A stretch of 64,000 bases of DNA, from assembly GCA_013400115.1 (NCBI GenBank), contig VXBP01007589.1:154483-218482 (forward strand), read 5' to 3'. The DNA is from Rhinopomastus cyanomelas. Taxonomy: Eukaryota; Chordata; Aves; Bucerotiformes; Rhinopomastidae. The position numbers and the translations under genes were made by a program. Below, in pieces: positions 46,019-57,879 of the stretch. Under the pieces are notes generated by a model. That model was given only the letters and a program-made list of their open reading frames with translations, was not told the DNA's origin and ran no database searches. Position 1 is the stretch's first letter, and each line of letters starts with the position of its first letter.

Positions 46019-48857
46019 TATTTAGATGCTCTCCTCGTGCTAGTCAATACTAGTGACTTCTCCTTTAAAATTCTCGTTCAGATCTTTGCTAGCATACTGG
46101 TCTGTCAGATTTTGATTATGATATAGACAAGAATGGTGGAGGAGATAAAAATAGATCTTCAAATGAGATTATGATGTATATGGTCAGATCTACCTCTCTC
46201 TGGAGGGCTTTTGAGCTTTTTTTATCAGTGACCAGAGTGTTGCATCTTCCTGAGTTATAGCCGTTATTAAACTGGTTGACAGGAGAGGTGCAGTTAGTTG
46301 CCTTGAAAAGAGATTAGTCTGTTGAAAGAAGACTTTCTGTAGCTCGGAGGTTCCTCTTTCAAAAAGCATTTTAGGTCTGGATCGCCCTGGAAATATATTG
46401 TGTGTTCCACTATTAATGCTCATAAGCACTACAAAGCTTCATAGATTCCTTTATTTTTGTTTACTCTATCTGTTTCTGTGGCTTCTGAGGTGTAACTGTG
46501 ACTCAGTGAACCCCCACTTAGCAACTCCTCTGTACAAAGGGCTTTTACTATATAGTAAAGATCTAAGCCAAGCTAAGTAATCCTTTAGCAGTGATTGAAT
46601 TGATCTGCAAAGTGGAAGTTCCAATAGACATGTGTTTACACCATAGATGTAAATGATGGACTCTGGAGCAGTGAGCCATTAACTCCTGACGGACGTGTTC
46701 TACAGGTGCCTAAAGAGGGAGAACCAAGGTTTTAAACTTTCTGAAATGCTTTTTTCCCCATGTCATTGATACACAAAGCGTGTTTCCATAACACTTCTGC
46801 ACTTATCTCAACTACTATTGCTCCTGCATTACCAGTAAGTAATGTGCTAACATCTCTTTCAAGGATGAGTAATCTTCCCTGTAGTTTTTAACTGGGAAAT
46901 GGAAGGTGATATCCATTTATCCTTGAAGAAAACGACTATATGAAAATGCATCTTCCTACTCCATTTATTTGCCAACTCTTGTATTCAGATTGTTTTGCGG
47001 AGTGAAAGTGAGGACATGAAGGTTTAGCTCAAATTGGGTTTTGTCACTGTGGTAGGTTTTGCAAGAATTTCAATTTTCCATGCATCCTAATTGAAAATGG
47101 GACAGTATTTCCAATTCCCTTTGCTGAAGTTCTTCTAGATAAAAGAAGACATGCCTTCCTCATTTAAATAATGGCATGGGTGTCTGACTGATACTTTTAT
47201 TTTGCTGTGTGAGTGTATTTGAAATAAATACTAAGCTGTGTGACGCTACCAAAGGTGACTTAGAGTCAGCTTTTCTCAATTGGGCTTGTGATAAAATATT
47301 TCCTTTTGACAGTTAAAGGTCTCATTCCTCTATAAAACCAGGACATGGGTTGGTTTTTTGGTTTGTTTTCTCTTTCTGCAAAATAAGATCTTCCTCAACA
47401 TTTTAATGCAACACTGAAGCAATACCACCAAAGTTCAGTGTTATGGTACTTACTGGCAAGACACAGATATATACATGTACCTTTAAATGATCAGTATTGA
47501 TAGCACAGCAACGGGCTTAGTGTGGCTAATTCAAAAGGAGAGATCAGGTTGCAAAAAGTGTTTTGAAAAGAAACTAATTTAGAAACCCACTGTTTACTAC
47601 CAGAGCTTCTGGAAGTTACTTGAAATGTTCAGTGGTGGTGTGGTTCAGTCCCTTACGACAACTAACATCCTATGATCCTATGATCCACGGCGGTCTGTTC
47701 ACTCATCACTAGCTATCTCACGAGTGTCGAGAATCAATTCCAGGGGTGGTTTCCTGGTGATATTCTGAATGGGCACGATTCCATCAACTTGTCCTTTCTT
47801 TGCCTGACCAAACTGTGATGAGAAGGACCTGAGTATTGTAATATTGTTCAGTCTTACCATGTGCTTGTGACTTTGTGAACAGGGATTCAGTAATTCCATG
47901 AGGAAAGAGAGAGGGGAAACAATGCAAGATGGAAGCCTGAGGCATTCATAATTCAGTGGGTAGAGTGATTATTGTGTTACCTGAGCAAGACAGGATACGG
48001 TAGGTGTTTAAATGTCTGCGTAGTGTATATTAGCTCTGTCTTTTAGCTTTGATGTGATTTTCTCAGATTAATTTACATGGTGTAGCTTTGAAAATAAAAG
48101 AAGATACTGAAGAGCTATCATGGCAAGCTTTTCATATGGTGTCTATTTGGAGCAAAGGAATAAAAAGTTCTAATAATATCTTTCAAGCATTAATCTCTGC
48201 AAGATGTCATGAAGACCAGAATTAGAGCAACATGTGGTCTTTGCCATCTTCCACTGTTGTGACTCAAAGACACTTTTGATCACTTAAAAAGAAAATCCAA
48301 CATTTGAAAAGCACACAAACCAGCAGAATTTCCACAACAATCCAATTCTCCATTTACATCCCAACAGGGTCAATTTACAATGCATTTCACATAAGGAAAA
48401 ATATACTGTTCTCATGATTGTTTGTGTGTAGCTCTCCCTACCCCATGCTGTAAGTATACCCCATAGCATCAAATGCATGCTGTGACTAACAATGTATGCC
48501 CGGTGGGCTAGGCTAGCAGTATCTCCTGGACGTGTATATTCTTTTCCTTTGCATTTTTACAGAGCTTCTTCTTCCTCTCAGCCTGGAACTATGGCTTGCT
48601 GTAGGCTGGGGGCTTGTAAATTCGTCTCGAAAAAGCATATTAGAATGCAGCACTTGGACTCAGAGCTGAAAGCTCAAGTTCTCTACTGAGAGGACATTAT
48701 TGTTTGCAGGGAATGCAGCAGGACGCGTAAACAAGTTCTTGTAAAAGCTGTAGATAATGCAGGGGCACATTAGTGCCTCAACGTGAGAATTGTAGCTCTT
48801 ATACCCTGTGGTATTTAAGGCTACAGTGCACCTTATGTGTGGGGCCTGGGGAATAAA
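46019..48857. other. Repeat-poor unique sequence, 2.8 kb
   Basis: Only a roughly 39-bp CR1 terminus (47648) is recognised. No exon seen. Confidence 0.55.
47648..47686 (+). mobile_element. CR1 3'-terminal scrap
   Basis: cccttacgacaactaacatc then cctatgatcctatgatcc: the same terminus and octamer type as the nested insert at 29116. Confidence 0.75.
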
Positions 48858-49270
48858 TCTTACGAGGAGAGATTGAAAAAGTTGGGGCTGTTTAATCTGA
48901 CGAAGAGGAGGCTAAGGGGAGACCTCATCGCTCTCAACAACTATCTGAAAGGACATTGTAGAGATGTTGGTGCTGGTCTCTTCTCATAGATAATTAGTGA
49001 CAGAACCACAGGGAAGGGCTTCAAGCTTCAAAAGGGTAGGTTTATACAAGACATTGGGAAGAAATTCTTCATGGAAAGAGTGGTCAGGCACTGCAATGGG
49101 CTGCCCAGGGTGGTGGTTCAATCACCATCCCTGGATGTGTTTTAAAGTTGCTTAGATGTAGCATTGGGGGATCTATCTGCTTTAGGGGTGAACTTGGAGA
49201 GTAGAGTTGGTGGTTGGACTTGACGATCCAGTCTTTTCCAACCTGAACCATTCTATGATACTATGATTCT
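48858..49270 (+). mobile_element. CR1 LINE 3' fragment (type F)
   Basis: tcttacgaggagagattgaa (ORF2 'YEERL' region) to a tail (ttctatgatactatgattct). The ORF2 frame is broken by stops. Confidence 0.92.
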
Positions 49271-50047
49271 TATCTTCCTGTGCCTTTGAGTATCAAAGGC
49301 ATCTGAAGTAAAATTCAGCATAGAAGTCCTTTGTAAAATATTGGACATGACAGCTTGACTGCTCAGAAGAGAAGATTTTATTTCATGGAAATAGCTTTTG
49401 AAATTTCTTTAGAAGAAGGAAAAAGGAAGATATCACCTTCCTTCAATTCCTAATTTCATGTGATTCTGTGAATGTGGCACTTGGGGTTGCAATAAGTCAG
49501 CAATGAAATGTATCCAATAATCTAAGCAAACTCAACCCTCATCTAATTTTGTGTTTAAAGGTTCATGGAGAGGCTTCGGACTCCTAAAATTTCATCCATC
49601 ATGTCACACAGTCAGGCTTTGAAAACTGACCTGTGTGCATGCTTGTGAAGAGTCAATTAAACCTCACAGTTCTATTTCTGTTTCCTGTTTTTATTTAACT
49701 GAGCCCACTGAAATGAGTAATGAAGCATAAAGACTTCAGATTGACTTTCAAACCAGCTTCACATTACTCCAGTCTGTTCATGTGAAAGTTTGCTCAAAAG
49801 ATGCAGAGGCATGCCCTAGTAGGGAAAAATAAGTCTTCTAAGTCCTCAAATTAATCTGCATCTGTATTCACTGTGTCAAGCCTCATCTGTTTTGAAGTGT
49901 TCTAGGATCATCTAGAATCCCACAATTGCAGATGTAGAATAATTTCTAAACTGTACTACATCTACTACATTTCTTAAACATAAAGAATGATTCACTGCGA
50001 CTAGAGTCCTTCACCTGGGAAAGAGTAACAAAATGCTTGTTACAGCT
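49271..50047. other. Unique sequence, nothing recognised
   Basis: No repeat or exon seen. Confidence 0.5.
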
Positions 50048-50768
50048 TGAGGGACCATCTACTGGAGAGCACTTCTGTGAAGGATCTTGGAATTCTTGTG
50101 GACAGTAAGTTATCCATGGAACAGCACTGTGCTTTTGTGTCCACGAAGACCAGTGGTAGGTATCCTGAGATGGATCATGACGAATATGTCCAGCAGATCA
50201 AGGCAGGTTCTCCTCCCCATCTATTCTGCCCTAGTGAGGCCACATCTGGAGTATTGTGTCCAGTTCTGGGCTCCCCAGTTTAAGTGAGGCAGAGATCTGA
50301 TTGAGAGAGTTCAACTGAAGTCCACAGAGATTATTAGGGGACTGGAACACCTACCTTATGAGAAGAGATTGAGAGACCTGAGGCTTTTCAGTCTGGAAAG
50401 GAGAAGGTTGTGATGGGGCTTAATCACTGTTCATAAATCCACGAGAACTAGGTGCCAAGAAGGAAGAGACAATCTTTTTTCACTTGTGCCCTGTGATAGG
50501 ACAAGGGTCAATGGGTGTCAGTTGGAGCACAGGAAGTTCCACCTCAACGTGAGGAGAAATGTCTTTACCGTAAGGGCCGCAGAGCACTGGAATGGGCTGC
50601 CCAGGGAGGTTGTGGAGTCTCCTTCGCTGGAGAATTTCCAGACCTGTCTGAATGTGTTCCCGTGTGACCTGTCTTAGGTTTTACGATTGTGCTTGAGCAG
50701 AGGGTTGGACTCAATGACCTCTGAAAGTCCTTTCCAACCCCTAATGACCTGTGTATCAGTGATCTGTG
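50048..50768 (+). mobile_element. CR1 LINE 3' portion (type E)
   Basis: Begins at LREHLLESTSV-like sequence (KDLGILVDSKLSMEQHCAFV), with frame breaks, then YSALVRPHLEYCVQFWAPQF, a stop, the RDLRLFSLERRRL region, and NGCQLEHRKFHLNVRRNVFT through the ORF2 end. The UTR ends in a decayed tail. Full 3' end of the type that is truncated at 19689. Confidence 0.92.
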
Positions 50769-51506
50769 TAACTTGTTAGGACTAGTATTATTGTAGGATT
50801 GCTTTCATTTTTTTAAAACAAGCACAATGCAATGCATTTTCTGTGAACAAACTTTCAAAGGACTTTAATAGCGAGAGAGATATTTATGTATATGAATGTA
50901 TAGACATGTGTTTTTGAAGAAATATATAACATAGAAATATTTAAAAAGTTATGTCTTATTTAATCACATCCATTTAAAAATGTTTTTATTTTTGATGGAA
51001 ATATTTTTTAAATAGTTTTATTTCTGACTGAAGTAGTCATCATCCTTTCTTAGCATCCTCTGATTGAAGGATGTCAGTATTCCTAAAATACACTTTTGTC
51101 TCAGAATCTCCTCCAATGTATTTGGAATACAAATGTCAAACCCTTCAAAACCAAAGTGAAAAATTTGAATTCAGAATCAGAATTTCATTGTTAGCTGAGA
51201 CAAATTTTGAAAATGTCAAAGATAACAGCCAAAAACATTTTGTGTGTTCTTTTCTTATCTGCTTTTTATTGCTAGATTGTCGTTTTCTGCTTATCGTAAA
51301 GCAGGATGTAATCCTTCCTAAGTAACGATGATCAAATAGTATCGTAGAGAGGGATTCTCAAAATGTGTAGTTACATGACTAAATGCAGTCACTGAGCAAC
51401 CTGGTCTGATCAAAGGTGTCCGTGCCTGTGGCTAGTCTTTGCTAGAGAGTTTATAAAATCAAGGTGTCTTAAAGGTCTGCAAAGACCTTACATGGAGATA
51501 ATAAAG
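50769..51506. other. AT-rich unique sequence
   Basis: Runs of A/T and tata-rich stretches (50870-51030). No repeat family or exon recognised. Confidence 0.5.
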
Positions 51507-51669
51507 AATCATAGAATCATAGAATCATAGAATCATTACGGATTGGAAGGGACCTCAAAAGATCATCTAGTCCAATCCGCCTGCAACAGCAGGATCACCT
51601 AAATCAAGTCACACAGGAACCTGTCCAGTCGGGTCTTGAACATCTCCAGTGAAGGAGACTCCACAACCC
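51507..51669 (-). mobile_element. CR1 3' fragment (type A), young-looking
   Basis: Four near-perfect TCATAGAA-type octamers (51507-51535), then cattacggattggaaggga and the UTR through ctccagtgaaggagactcca. Nearly identical to the matching part of the 44798 copy. Confidence 0.93.
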
Positions 51670-51962
51670 AGAATTCCAGTATAAATCTGACTACTATTCT
51701 GCCCTTAATTATGGACTTGTGAAACACTCATGATTAATTCACAGAAGAACAAGAGATCTTTGTCCTATTCTGCAAATACTCAGGCTGTCCTTTGTGTCCC
51801 AGCAGAAACCTGGGCTGTAAAAAACAAGGAGTGAAAATACTTTTTTTTTTTTGGCTTGCAGATTAACCAGAACTCTGGAAAGTTAGTTTAATTAAAAAGT
51901 TTCTGCATTTCATTGCGAGTGTACAGAATTCAATTCATTTCAGGAACAAGATAATGAAATTA
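51670..51962. other. Unique sequence with a T12 run
   Basis: T homopolymer at 51841-51852; nothing else recognised. Confidence 0.5.
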
Positions 51963-52258
51963 ATCATAGAATCATCATGGCTGGAAAGGACCTTCAGGAT
52001 CATCAAGTCCAGCCCTCATCCCAACATCTCTCTAACTCATAGACCACAGCCTAAGTGCTGTAGCTACTCAGACAGGAACTCCACCACCTCCCTGGGCAGC
52101 CTGTTCCAGTGTCCAACCACTCTCTCAGGAAAGAACTTCTTCCTAAGATCCAGTCTAAGCCTCCTTTGATGCAACTTGAGGCCATTTCCCCTACTACTAT
52201 GATTAGAATTTGGAAGAAGAGCCAAGCATTAGCCTCGCTACAACCTCCTTTTAGGTAG

Positions 52259-52266
52259 CTGTAGAG
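52259..52266 (+). repeat. Target-site duplication of the hAT element, left copy
   Basis: CTGTAGAG, identical to 52853-52860. An 8-bp duplication is the hAT signature. Confidence 0.93.
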
Positions 52267-52852
52267 CAGGGGTCCTCAAACCCTGGCGCACGGGCCGGAT
52301 ACGGCCCCCCAGGGTCGCCAATGTGGCCCACTGGTATTTATAGAACCCCTCCCCCCCGCCCCTGCCAGGGGTTGGAGCGGGGAAAACCGAGCAGCCGCAG
52401 ATGACTTCCTGCTGACTGCGCGGCCGGGCTGAGGAGGAGGGCAGCGGCATCAGCAAGGTGGACGGCTCCCCTTTCTCTCCCTCCCTCCCTTCAGCTCCCA
52501 GGCAGGACAAGCCAGGCAGCACAAACCAGCCAGCACCAGTGGGACTAACTGATGAACACTTGCATCACTTGCTATGACTAGCAGTGACAAATATGGAACC
52601 TAACACTGACCATCTCATTAGCCAAAAGCAGGCCCCTAGTCCACATGGAAATATTATTTGGTTTTGTTGGTTATAATTGTTCTTCATTTTAAATATTGCA
52701 TTCTTTTGCCTGTTTTTTGTGCACTGCTACAAATAAAATACGTGCAGTGTGCACAGGGATTCGTTCATTGTTTTCCAAACTATAGCCCGGCTCCCGACAG
52801 TGTCTGAGGAGCGGTGAACTGGCCCCCTGGTTAAAAAGTTTGAGGACTCCTG
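52267..52852. mobile_element. Nonautonomous hAT (Charlie-like) DNA transposon, 586 bp
   Basis: Terminal inverted repeats: left CAGGGGTCCTCAAAC, right (complement) CAGGAGTCCTCAAAC, 14 of 15 identical, flanked by perfect 8-bp target duplications. The left subterminal region is GC-rich (gggccggatacggcccccc); the right subterminal region is AT-rich with a Charlie-type ending (gcactgctacaaataaaata, ggtgaactggccccctggtt). At 586 bp there is no room for a roughly 600-residue hAT transposase, so it was moved in trans. DNA transposons are scarce in most bird genomes; this one is younger than the CR1 it sits in. Confidence 0.94.
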
Positions 52853-52860
52853 CTGTAGAG
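52853..52860 (+). repeat. Target-site duplication of the hAT element, right copy
   Basis: CTGTAGAG immediately after the right terminal repeat. Confidence 0.93.
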
Positions 52861-53081
52861 TAATAAGGTCTCCTCTCAGCTCCTCTTCTCTAGGCTAAAT
52901 ATCCCCTGTTCCCTCAGCTGCAACTCACTGATCCTGTTTGCCTGGCCCCTCCCCAGCCTCACTGCCCTTCTCTGGCCCTGCTCCAGCCCCTCAATGTCAT
53001 TCTCACTCTCTGGCGCCCAAAACTGGACCCAGTATTCAAGGTGTGGTCTCACGAGTGCAGAGTACAGGGGCACCGTCACTT

Positions 53082-54221
53082 ACGCGTTAATCCATTCATT
53101 ACACATGTCAGCAAAGTGTCTGGGTTTTGTCACTGTTCTTGCCTACCATTTGACAGCTCTCTAGAGCAAAGAATTTGTAATTCATGTAAAATAGATAAAT
53201 TCATTCCGATCTTTAGAAAGACCTGTTGGAGTAGGAACACTGTGATGTCCTTTAGTCCTACTTTTTAAACCTTTACATACAAAAGGTAGATTCAGTTACA
53301 GCCTTTGTGGCTACTGGCAGAGATAAGCAATCAGTAAATCAGCCCATTTGTTGTTCTCAGTTAACAGAAGAAAACAAGGGTGAGCAAATTCTAAAAAGCA
53401 CTGAGGTCTGACTTTAGTGATGGCAACAAAGCTTTGACTTGAGAGAGCACGTAATTGCCTTGAGGAAATTCCCGCGTTGATTTATATCTATAGAAAATAT
53501 ACAAAGACATGCTGTTTTAATAACTCTGGAATTCCGCAGCAAGATGAGCTGTATTTCAACATTCAGGTCCCTAAAACCGTGATATTGCAGTTATAGAGTT
53601 GATACTCAGAAATACACAGGGTTTCAGAAAGACTTCGGGTTTTCAAACAATTGGACAACAACTTTTGTCTAACATCACAATTACTACCTGTCGCTCCCAT
53701 GAAGGTATCTGGAGGGAACTCAGGATCTGGCCGATTTTAAGAAAAACGGGGCTGTTGTGAGGCAGGGCTTTTGGGGGCAGTGTCATTGCGCTAGAGAGGC
53801 TTTTTGTTTGAGAAGATACGTTTTCAGCTAACCAGACACAAACATAACCATGTGTACAGCCAGGAATTTGGGTGCTGTCAGATTCATGTGAAATTCATTG
53901 GTGGCACTGAATTCTTAAACCCTAGAAGTTATTTATCTTTTGCAAAACTAGAAATTCTTCAAATCCTGCTTTCTCAGCTCTTGAAGCGTGCCTACTGTCT
54001 ATTACCACACAGTTATTTCTTGTCTTTCTGCTTGGTCTAAGTGAGTATGCTGATTCTAACAAACACATTTATGCTGGTTTTCTATAATGCTTAAAAAATA
54101 AGTTGTTTAAAATAAGCCCAATATGTAGTAGATGAACTGTCTTTGAAAAGAGAATCCTGCTAAAAAGCCTGCTTGCGTTTATTTGGTGTGCTGTGGGTAA
54201 AACATTGCTTACACCTGTTTG
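53082..54221. other. Unique sequence, nothing recognised
   Basis: No repeat or exon seen. Confidence 0.5.
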
Positions 54222-54280
54222 TTGCTCTCTACAGTTACCTGAAAGGAGGTTGTAGAGGGGTGGGGGTTAGTCTGCTTTTC
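54222..54280 (+). mobile_element. CR1 ORF2 scrap
   Basis: tgctctctacagttacctga, then aaggaggttgtagaggggtgg matches the 'LYNYLKGGCRGVG' stretch of CR1 ORF2. No ends. Confidence 0.75.
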
Positions 54281-54894
54281 CTAGGGGCCCTAGTGGTCCT
54301 GACTTCTGTATCTGATTTGTTTCCTTGAGGAGTCTCTAGCAGGCTTCCTATTTAACATAAGTGTTCCCAGTCCTGTGTCATGTACTGCAGGTAATCCTGT
54401 AGTGGCAAATCTGAAATATTTGCTAATCTGCTTTCAGTAGATTATCCTGAAAATAATGTCTGCTTGCCCTATTTGCAGCTCCAAAGACTACAGTGAACAG
54501 GTGGGGCGTTTTCCTTCCAGGAAATGTCAGTTTGATGCCTGGAAGCAGATGCAGTGTTCCCCAGCTCAGTGCTGGTCTATCTTCTAACTTAATAGGAGCT
54601 CTGAATAGATGACAGGTGATAATACATCTAGTCTGCTCAAAGCATATTCTGCCTACACTGCCAGCTAGTAAATGGGAAACTTCTGCTTCTGCAATGGGGA
54701 TCTTAAAGTGATCACCTTTTAGAGCAAGAAAATATGTTCAGAAGTCTTTCTGAGTAGAAAATCAAGTTGACCAATGTTGTAGATACAGGCTATTGCTGTC
54801 GCTGTATGTATAGGAACATTGCTTTGTGAGACAGCTGGTGTATTGGGCATCTGATATTAAAAGTCATTTTCAGGGAAGAATAAATTGTTGCAAT

Positions 54895-54961
54895 CTCCTT
54901 TGTAGGCATGGAGATGAAAGAGAAATCATTAAAAACTCCATTGTAGGCATGGGGATGAAAA
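54895..54961 (+). repeat. Imperfect 41-bp-period duplication
   Basis: ctcctttgtaggcatggaga (54895) recurs as ctccattgtaggcatgggga (54936), both followed by tgaaa. Confidence 0.8.
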
Positions 54962-55568
54962 AGGATAGACAAGTCTGTATTTTGTGATGTCTGTAATTGT
55001 TTTCTTTCAGAAACCCTTTTTTACCTACTCAGTGTTTGGGTGCACCAGGTGTGGCTCTGTGAGTGCAGTTCTCATGGGCTGAAAGCTGTTTCTCCAGGCT
55101 TTGGTACTTGTTTGGTGTCTTCTGCAGTCATACTGGTTATTACAAACTTGCGTTGTTTAGTTCTTCTGAGAGAAGAGAGGAAGGAGAGGCAGACGGGGAA
55201 GACGAGTTCAGTTACTCAGGTTTTTTTCACTTGTTCTCAATTGTACTGTCTCTCCTCAGTCTTCTCTGGTCAGAGAGACAACCATCTGTTTCTCTGCTCT
55301 TCCAATTTTTCTCAGCAGTTGGTCCAGCATTTAGAAAGCAGTATTTTCTTCTAGATGTAATAATTTGTTCTCTGAGAGCTGCACTGTTAACACTCGACTT
55401 TCAGTCCTGCCTCAACGAGTTCCTGGTGTATGTTATTGCAAACTGCGCATCCTAAAGTCACATTGAGAAAGCATCTAACTCCAGATTACCCTCACTTCCT
55501 GGTTTGGATCACAACCCATTTAGAAAGCTGGAAATCCATTTGAGGGTTACTAATACGGCACATGAACA

Positions 55569-55659
55569 CAACAGAGATTCAAATCTGAGGCAACTGTCCT
55601 AGCACCATTAATACAACAGAGATTCAAATCTGAGGCAACTGTCCTAGCACCATTAATAC
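55569..55659 (+). repeat. Perfect 45-bp tandem duplication
   Basis: Two identical adjacent 45-bp units (55570-55614 and 55615-55659), each beginning aacagagattcaaatctgag and ending ccattaatac. The third partial match (ccattaatat near 55665) may be a relic. Confidence 0.95.
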
Positions 55660-56138
55660 GACCCCATTAATATGTAGGAGCAACAGTGTAGTGAAACAGA
55701 AAAGTTCTTCGAATTCCAACCACAGACAAGGCAGATGGACTGTTTCGGTTAGCTAGAGAAAATCCTGTGGGAATGTAGGATGTAGAAGGTGTGAGAGCTG
55801 AGCTATATCGTGGATGTGCTGACATCCTTCAAGAATGGTAATCAGGCTTCCATAGGCACAGAAGATCTCCTGTTTGTGAGGCCAAGGCAGTTCTACTATG
55901 AAAAGAGGAAGGTGAAATACTTATGTATATGGAGATGGTGAACAGACCAGGTGCACAGGGTGCACCAGAACCTCAGTCCTCTGGGCCTGCCTGCAAGACC
56001 ATCCTCAGAGGGAATTGGCCAAAGTGAGCTTTCAGAAATGCTAGACAGTTTACGGATCCACAGATTCTTCCTGATAGGCAATGTTTTTCCTTTTTTAGGT
56101 TTTTTTATTTTCACTTACTAAAAAGTATGGGGACTACT

Positions 56139-56209
56139 GGGGGTTGGACTAGACAGCCTTTAGAGGTCCCTTCCAACCCAGGCAATTTTATGGTTCTTTG
56201 CTTCTATGC
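56139..56209 (+). mobile_element. CR1 3'-terminal scrap
   Basis: gggggttggactagacagcc ... aggtcccttccaacccaggc, then a decayed tail. Confidence 0.85.
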
Positions 56210-56689
56210 CTTCCTTAATGTAACCTTGGCCTTTTGTACATTTTGAGTTGTACAAAACAGAAACTTGATGAGTGAAATTGCTTAATAGAGTCTAAAATAT
56301 TAATTCAAAATGTTAAAAATCTGCTCAGTTTGTGAGAATTTCTTATCTGCCCATTCTGGGTGAGAAAGATCTTGGAGATATAGTACGTGCAAAGAACCAC
56401 AGCACCAAATTATTAAACCTCAGTTCTACAAATATTCAAATAAACTATTTTTGCCCTCAGGAAATCTAACTTAGTTTAACTGTGTGGTAGCTAAATCATT
56501 TGCCAAATCCTACCTTTTGGAACAACAGTGATTTTGAACTGAATAAAGTGATGGGAAACTCTCCATTTGGGTGATTCCATCTGATGGCATCATGTACTGC
56601 AGGAATGTAGATAATGGCTGTAGAGACAGACTGACCAGCTTTATTTGCTGATGCTAAGATTCAGGGAAGATTACTGTCAAGTTACAAAC
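56210..56689. other. Unique sequence, nothing recognised
   Basis: No repeat or exon seen. Confidence 0.5.
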
Positions 56690-56754
56690 TGGGGATTGCA
56701 CTAGATGATTTTTGAGGTCCCTTCCAATCCCTAATATTTATATGATTCTATGAA
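56690..56754 (+). mobile_element. CR1 3'-terminal scrap (type A)
   Basis: ggggattgcactagatgatt, aggtcccttccaatccctaa and tatgattctatg tail. Confidence 0.88.
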
Positions 56755-57879
56755 AAGCGAGGTTTAAAATAGAAAGGATGGCACAACTATGACGGTAGCA
56801 TTGTGGATTGTGACGTTGTCATCCCAAGTGGAGATCTGCTGCAGTCTGATTGAATAAAAATGTTCTTTTTCTTCATTAGGGCCATTAAAATCTGGAAGGT
56901 TATGGGACCTGGATAGACACAGAGGTCTTAAAAAGCAATGAGGAGAGACTAATGCTCAGTGCTCATTGCTGCATACTTGAAGAGCCCAATTAAGTAAAAT
57001 TTGTGCTAATTTGTGGAAAATCGAAGCAGAAAAGCCTTATTTTGGCTGTTGCACTGGTTCAGAAAAAAACCCCATAAAACTAAAAACCTGACTTTTTTTC
57101 CATATGACTGTATAAATATTGGAAGGTCTTTTTGGAGTACAAAAGAATTTTTATTATTGTAAGTGGAGATGCGTGCTATTTGTGCATAACATCGAAATGC
57201 AAGAATTCACCAAGATTTCCATGTGTCACTGTGTTGCTTCAATGGAGAGTCCCTGGGAATAATGCAGTTTTCTGTTGGCTTTTTTTCATAAGTAAGTACC
57301 AATATTCAAATGAAACGTGATAGAAATTGTTTAAGAACCTAATTGCATGTTCTGTGTTTGGCATTTGCATTATCATGTTTGGAATTTGTCTTTTCAGAGT
57401 GCTTTATTTAGTTTCTATTAATACCCTGTAATTTCGTAAGTGTGGTGGGAGTGTAAGGAGAATGCAGAACAAGGAAAGATTAGCATAATGCTTGATTTAG
57501 GCTCTGACCTATTTTTTAGGCTGATCTTAAAAAGCAGATTTGCTAAGACTGGTGTGAGTACCGCAGACCATGAACAGACAAGATAGGGAGGCTATTAATC
57601 CTTTATTCCTTTCATTTGTTATACGGCTGAGGAGAGGCTGAATCAATCAATCAAAGCTCCGCAAAGCAGTATTAAGTGATGTAATTCTTGATTAAAATCT
57701 CGCTTTCAATGTAGGTATCAGCCTGAAGAAAAGTTCATTACTTCCATTTTGGACATAGGCCAGAATGGCAGGACTCAGTCCATCAACGCCTGGCTACGAG
57801 ACTAGTGTTATAGGCAGGGCTTTGGGTTCTTTTGGACACCAGTCCTAGCAGATAGAAATGGGAGGGGTTTATCTCAGAG
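56755..57879. other. Unique AT-rich sequence
   Basis: No exon or repeat recognised; contains the enhancer-like block at 57380-57740. Confidence 0.5.
57380..57740. promoter_or_regulatory. Candidate conserved noncoding element
   Basis: Repeat-free, with gaatcaatcaatcaaag at 57640-57655 (overlapping PBX/HOX-like ATCAATCA and TCF/LEF-like ATCAAAG), ggctattaatcc, and ttgattaaaatc. Composition resembles an enhancer; no direct evidence of conservation. Confidence 0.25.

Larger units (their letters stand above)
51963..53081 (-). mobile_element. CR1 LINE 3' portion (type I) split by a hAT element
   Basis: Minus-strand CR1 in two parts, 51963-52266 and 52853-53081. Removing the hAT insertion and one 8-bp duplication rejoins a continuous CR1 (…acctccttttaggtag / taataaggtctcctctcagc…). 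The distal part encodes VPLYSALVRPHLEYWVQFWA on the minus strand. Confidence 0.93.
54281..56138. other. Unique sequence with two local duplications
   Basis: No exon or transposon recognised. Open frames at 55040-55455 (up to 130 codons) have no known motif. The duplications are listed separately. Confidence 0.5.

Noticed and set aside
51507..51535. Regular short repeats resembling a CRISPR-like or satellite array
   Set aside because: They are the TCATAGAA octamer tail of a CR1; no spacers and only about four units.
52267..52852. GC-rich 5' part of the hAT element as a CpG island or exon (94-codon frame 52238-52522, minus)
   Set aside because: It lies entirely within a transposon defined by inverted repeats and target duplications, and the frame crosses the element boundary.
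55040..55455. Two overlapping frames of 104 and 130 codons (+)
   Set aside because: No motif; the overlapping frames in different phases argue against either being real.
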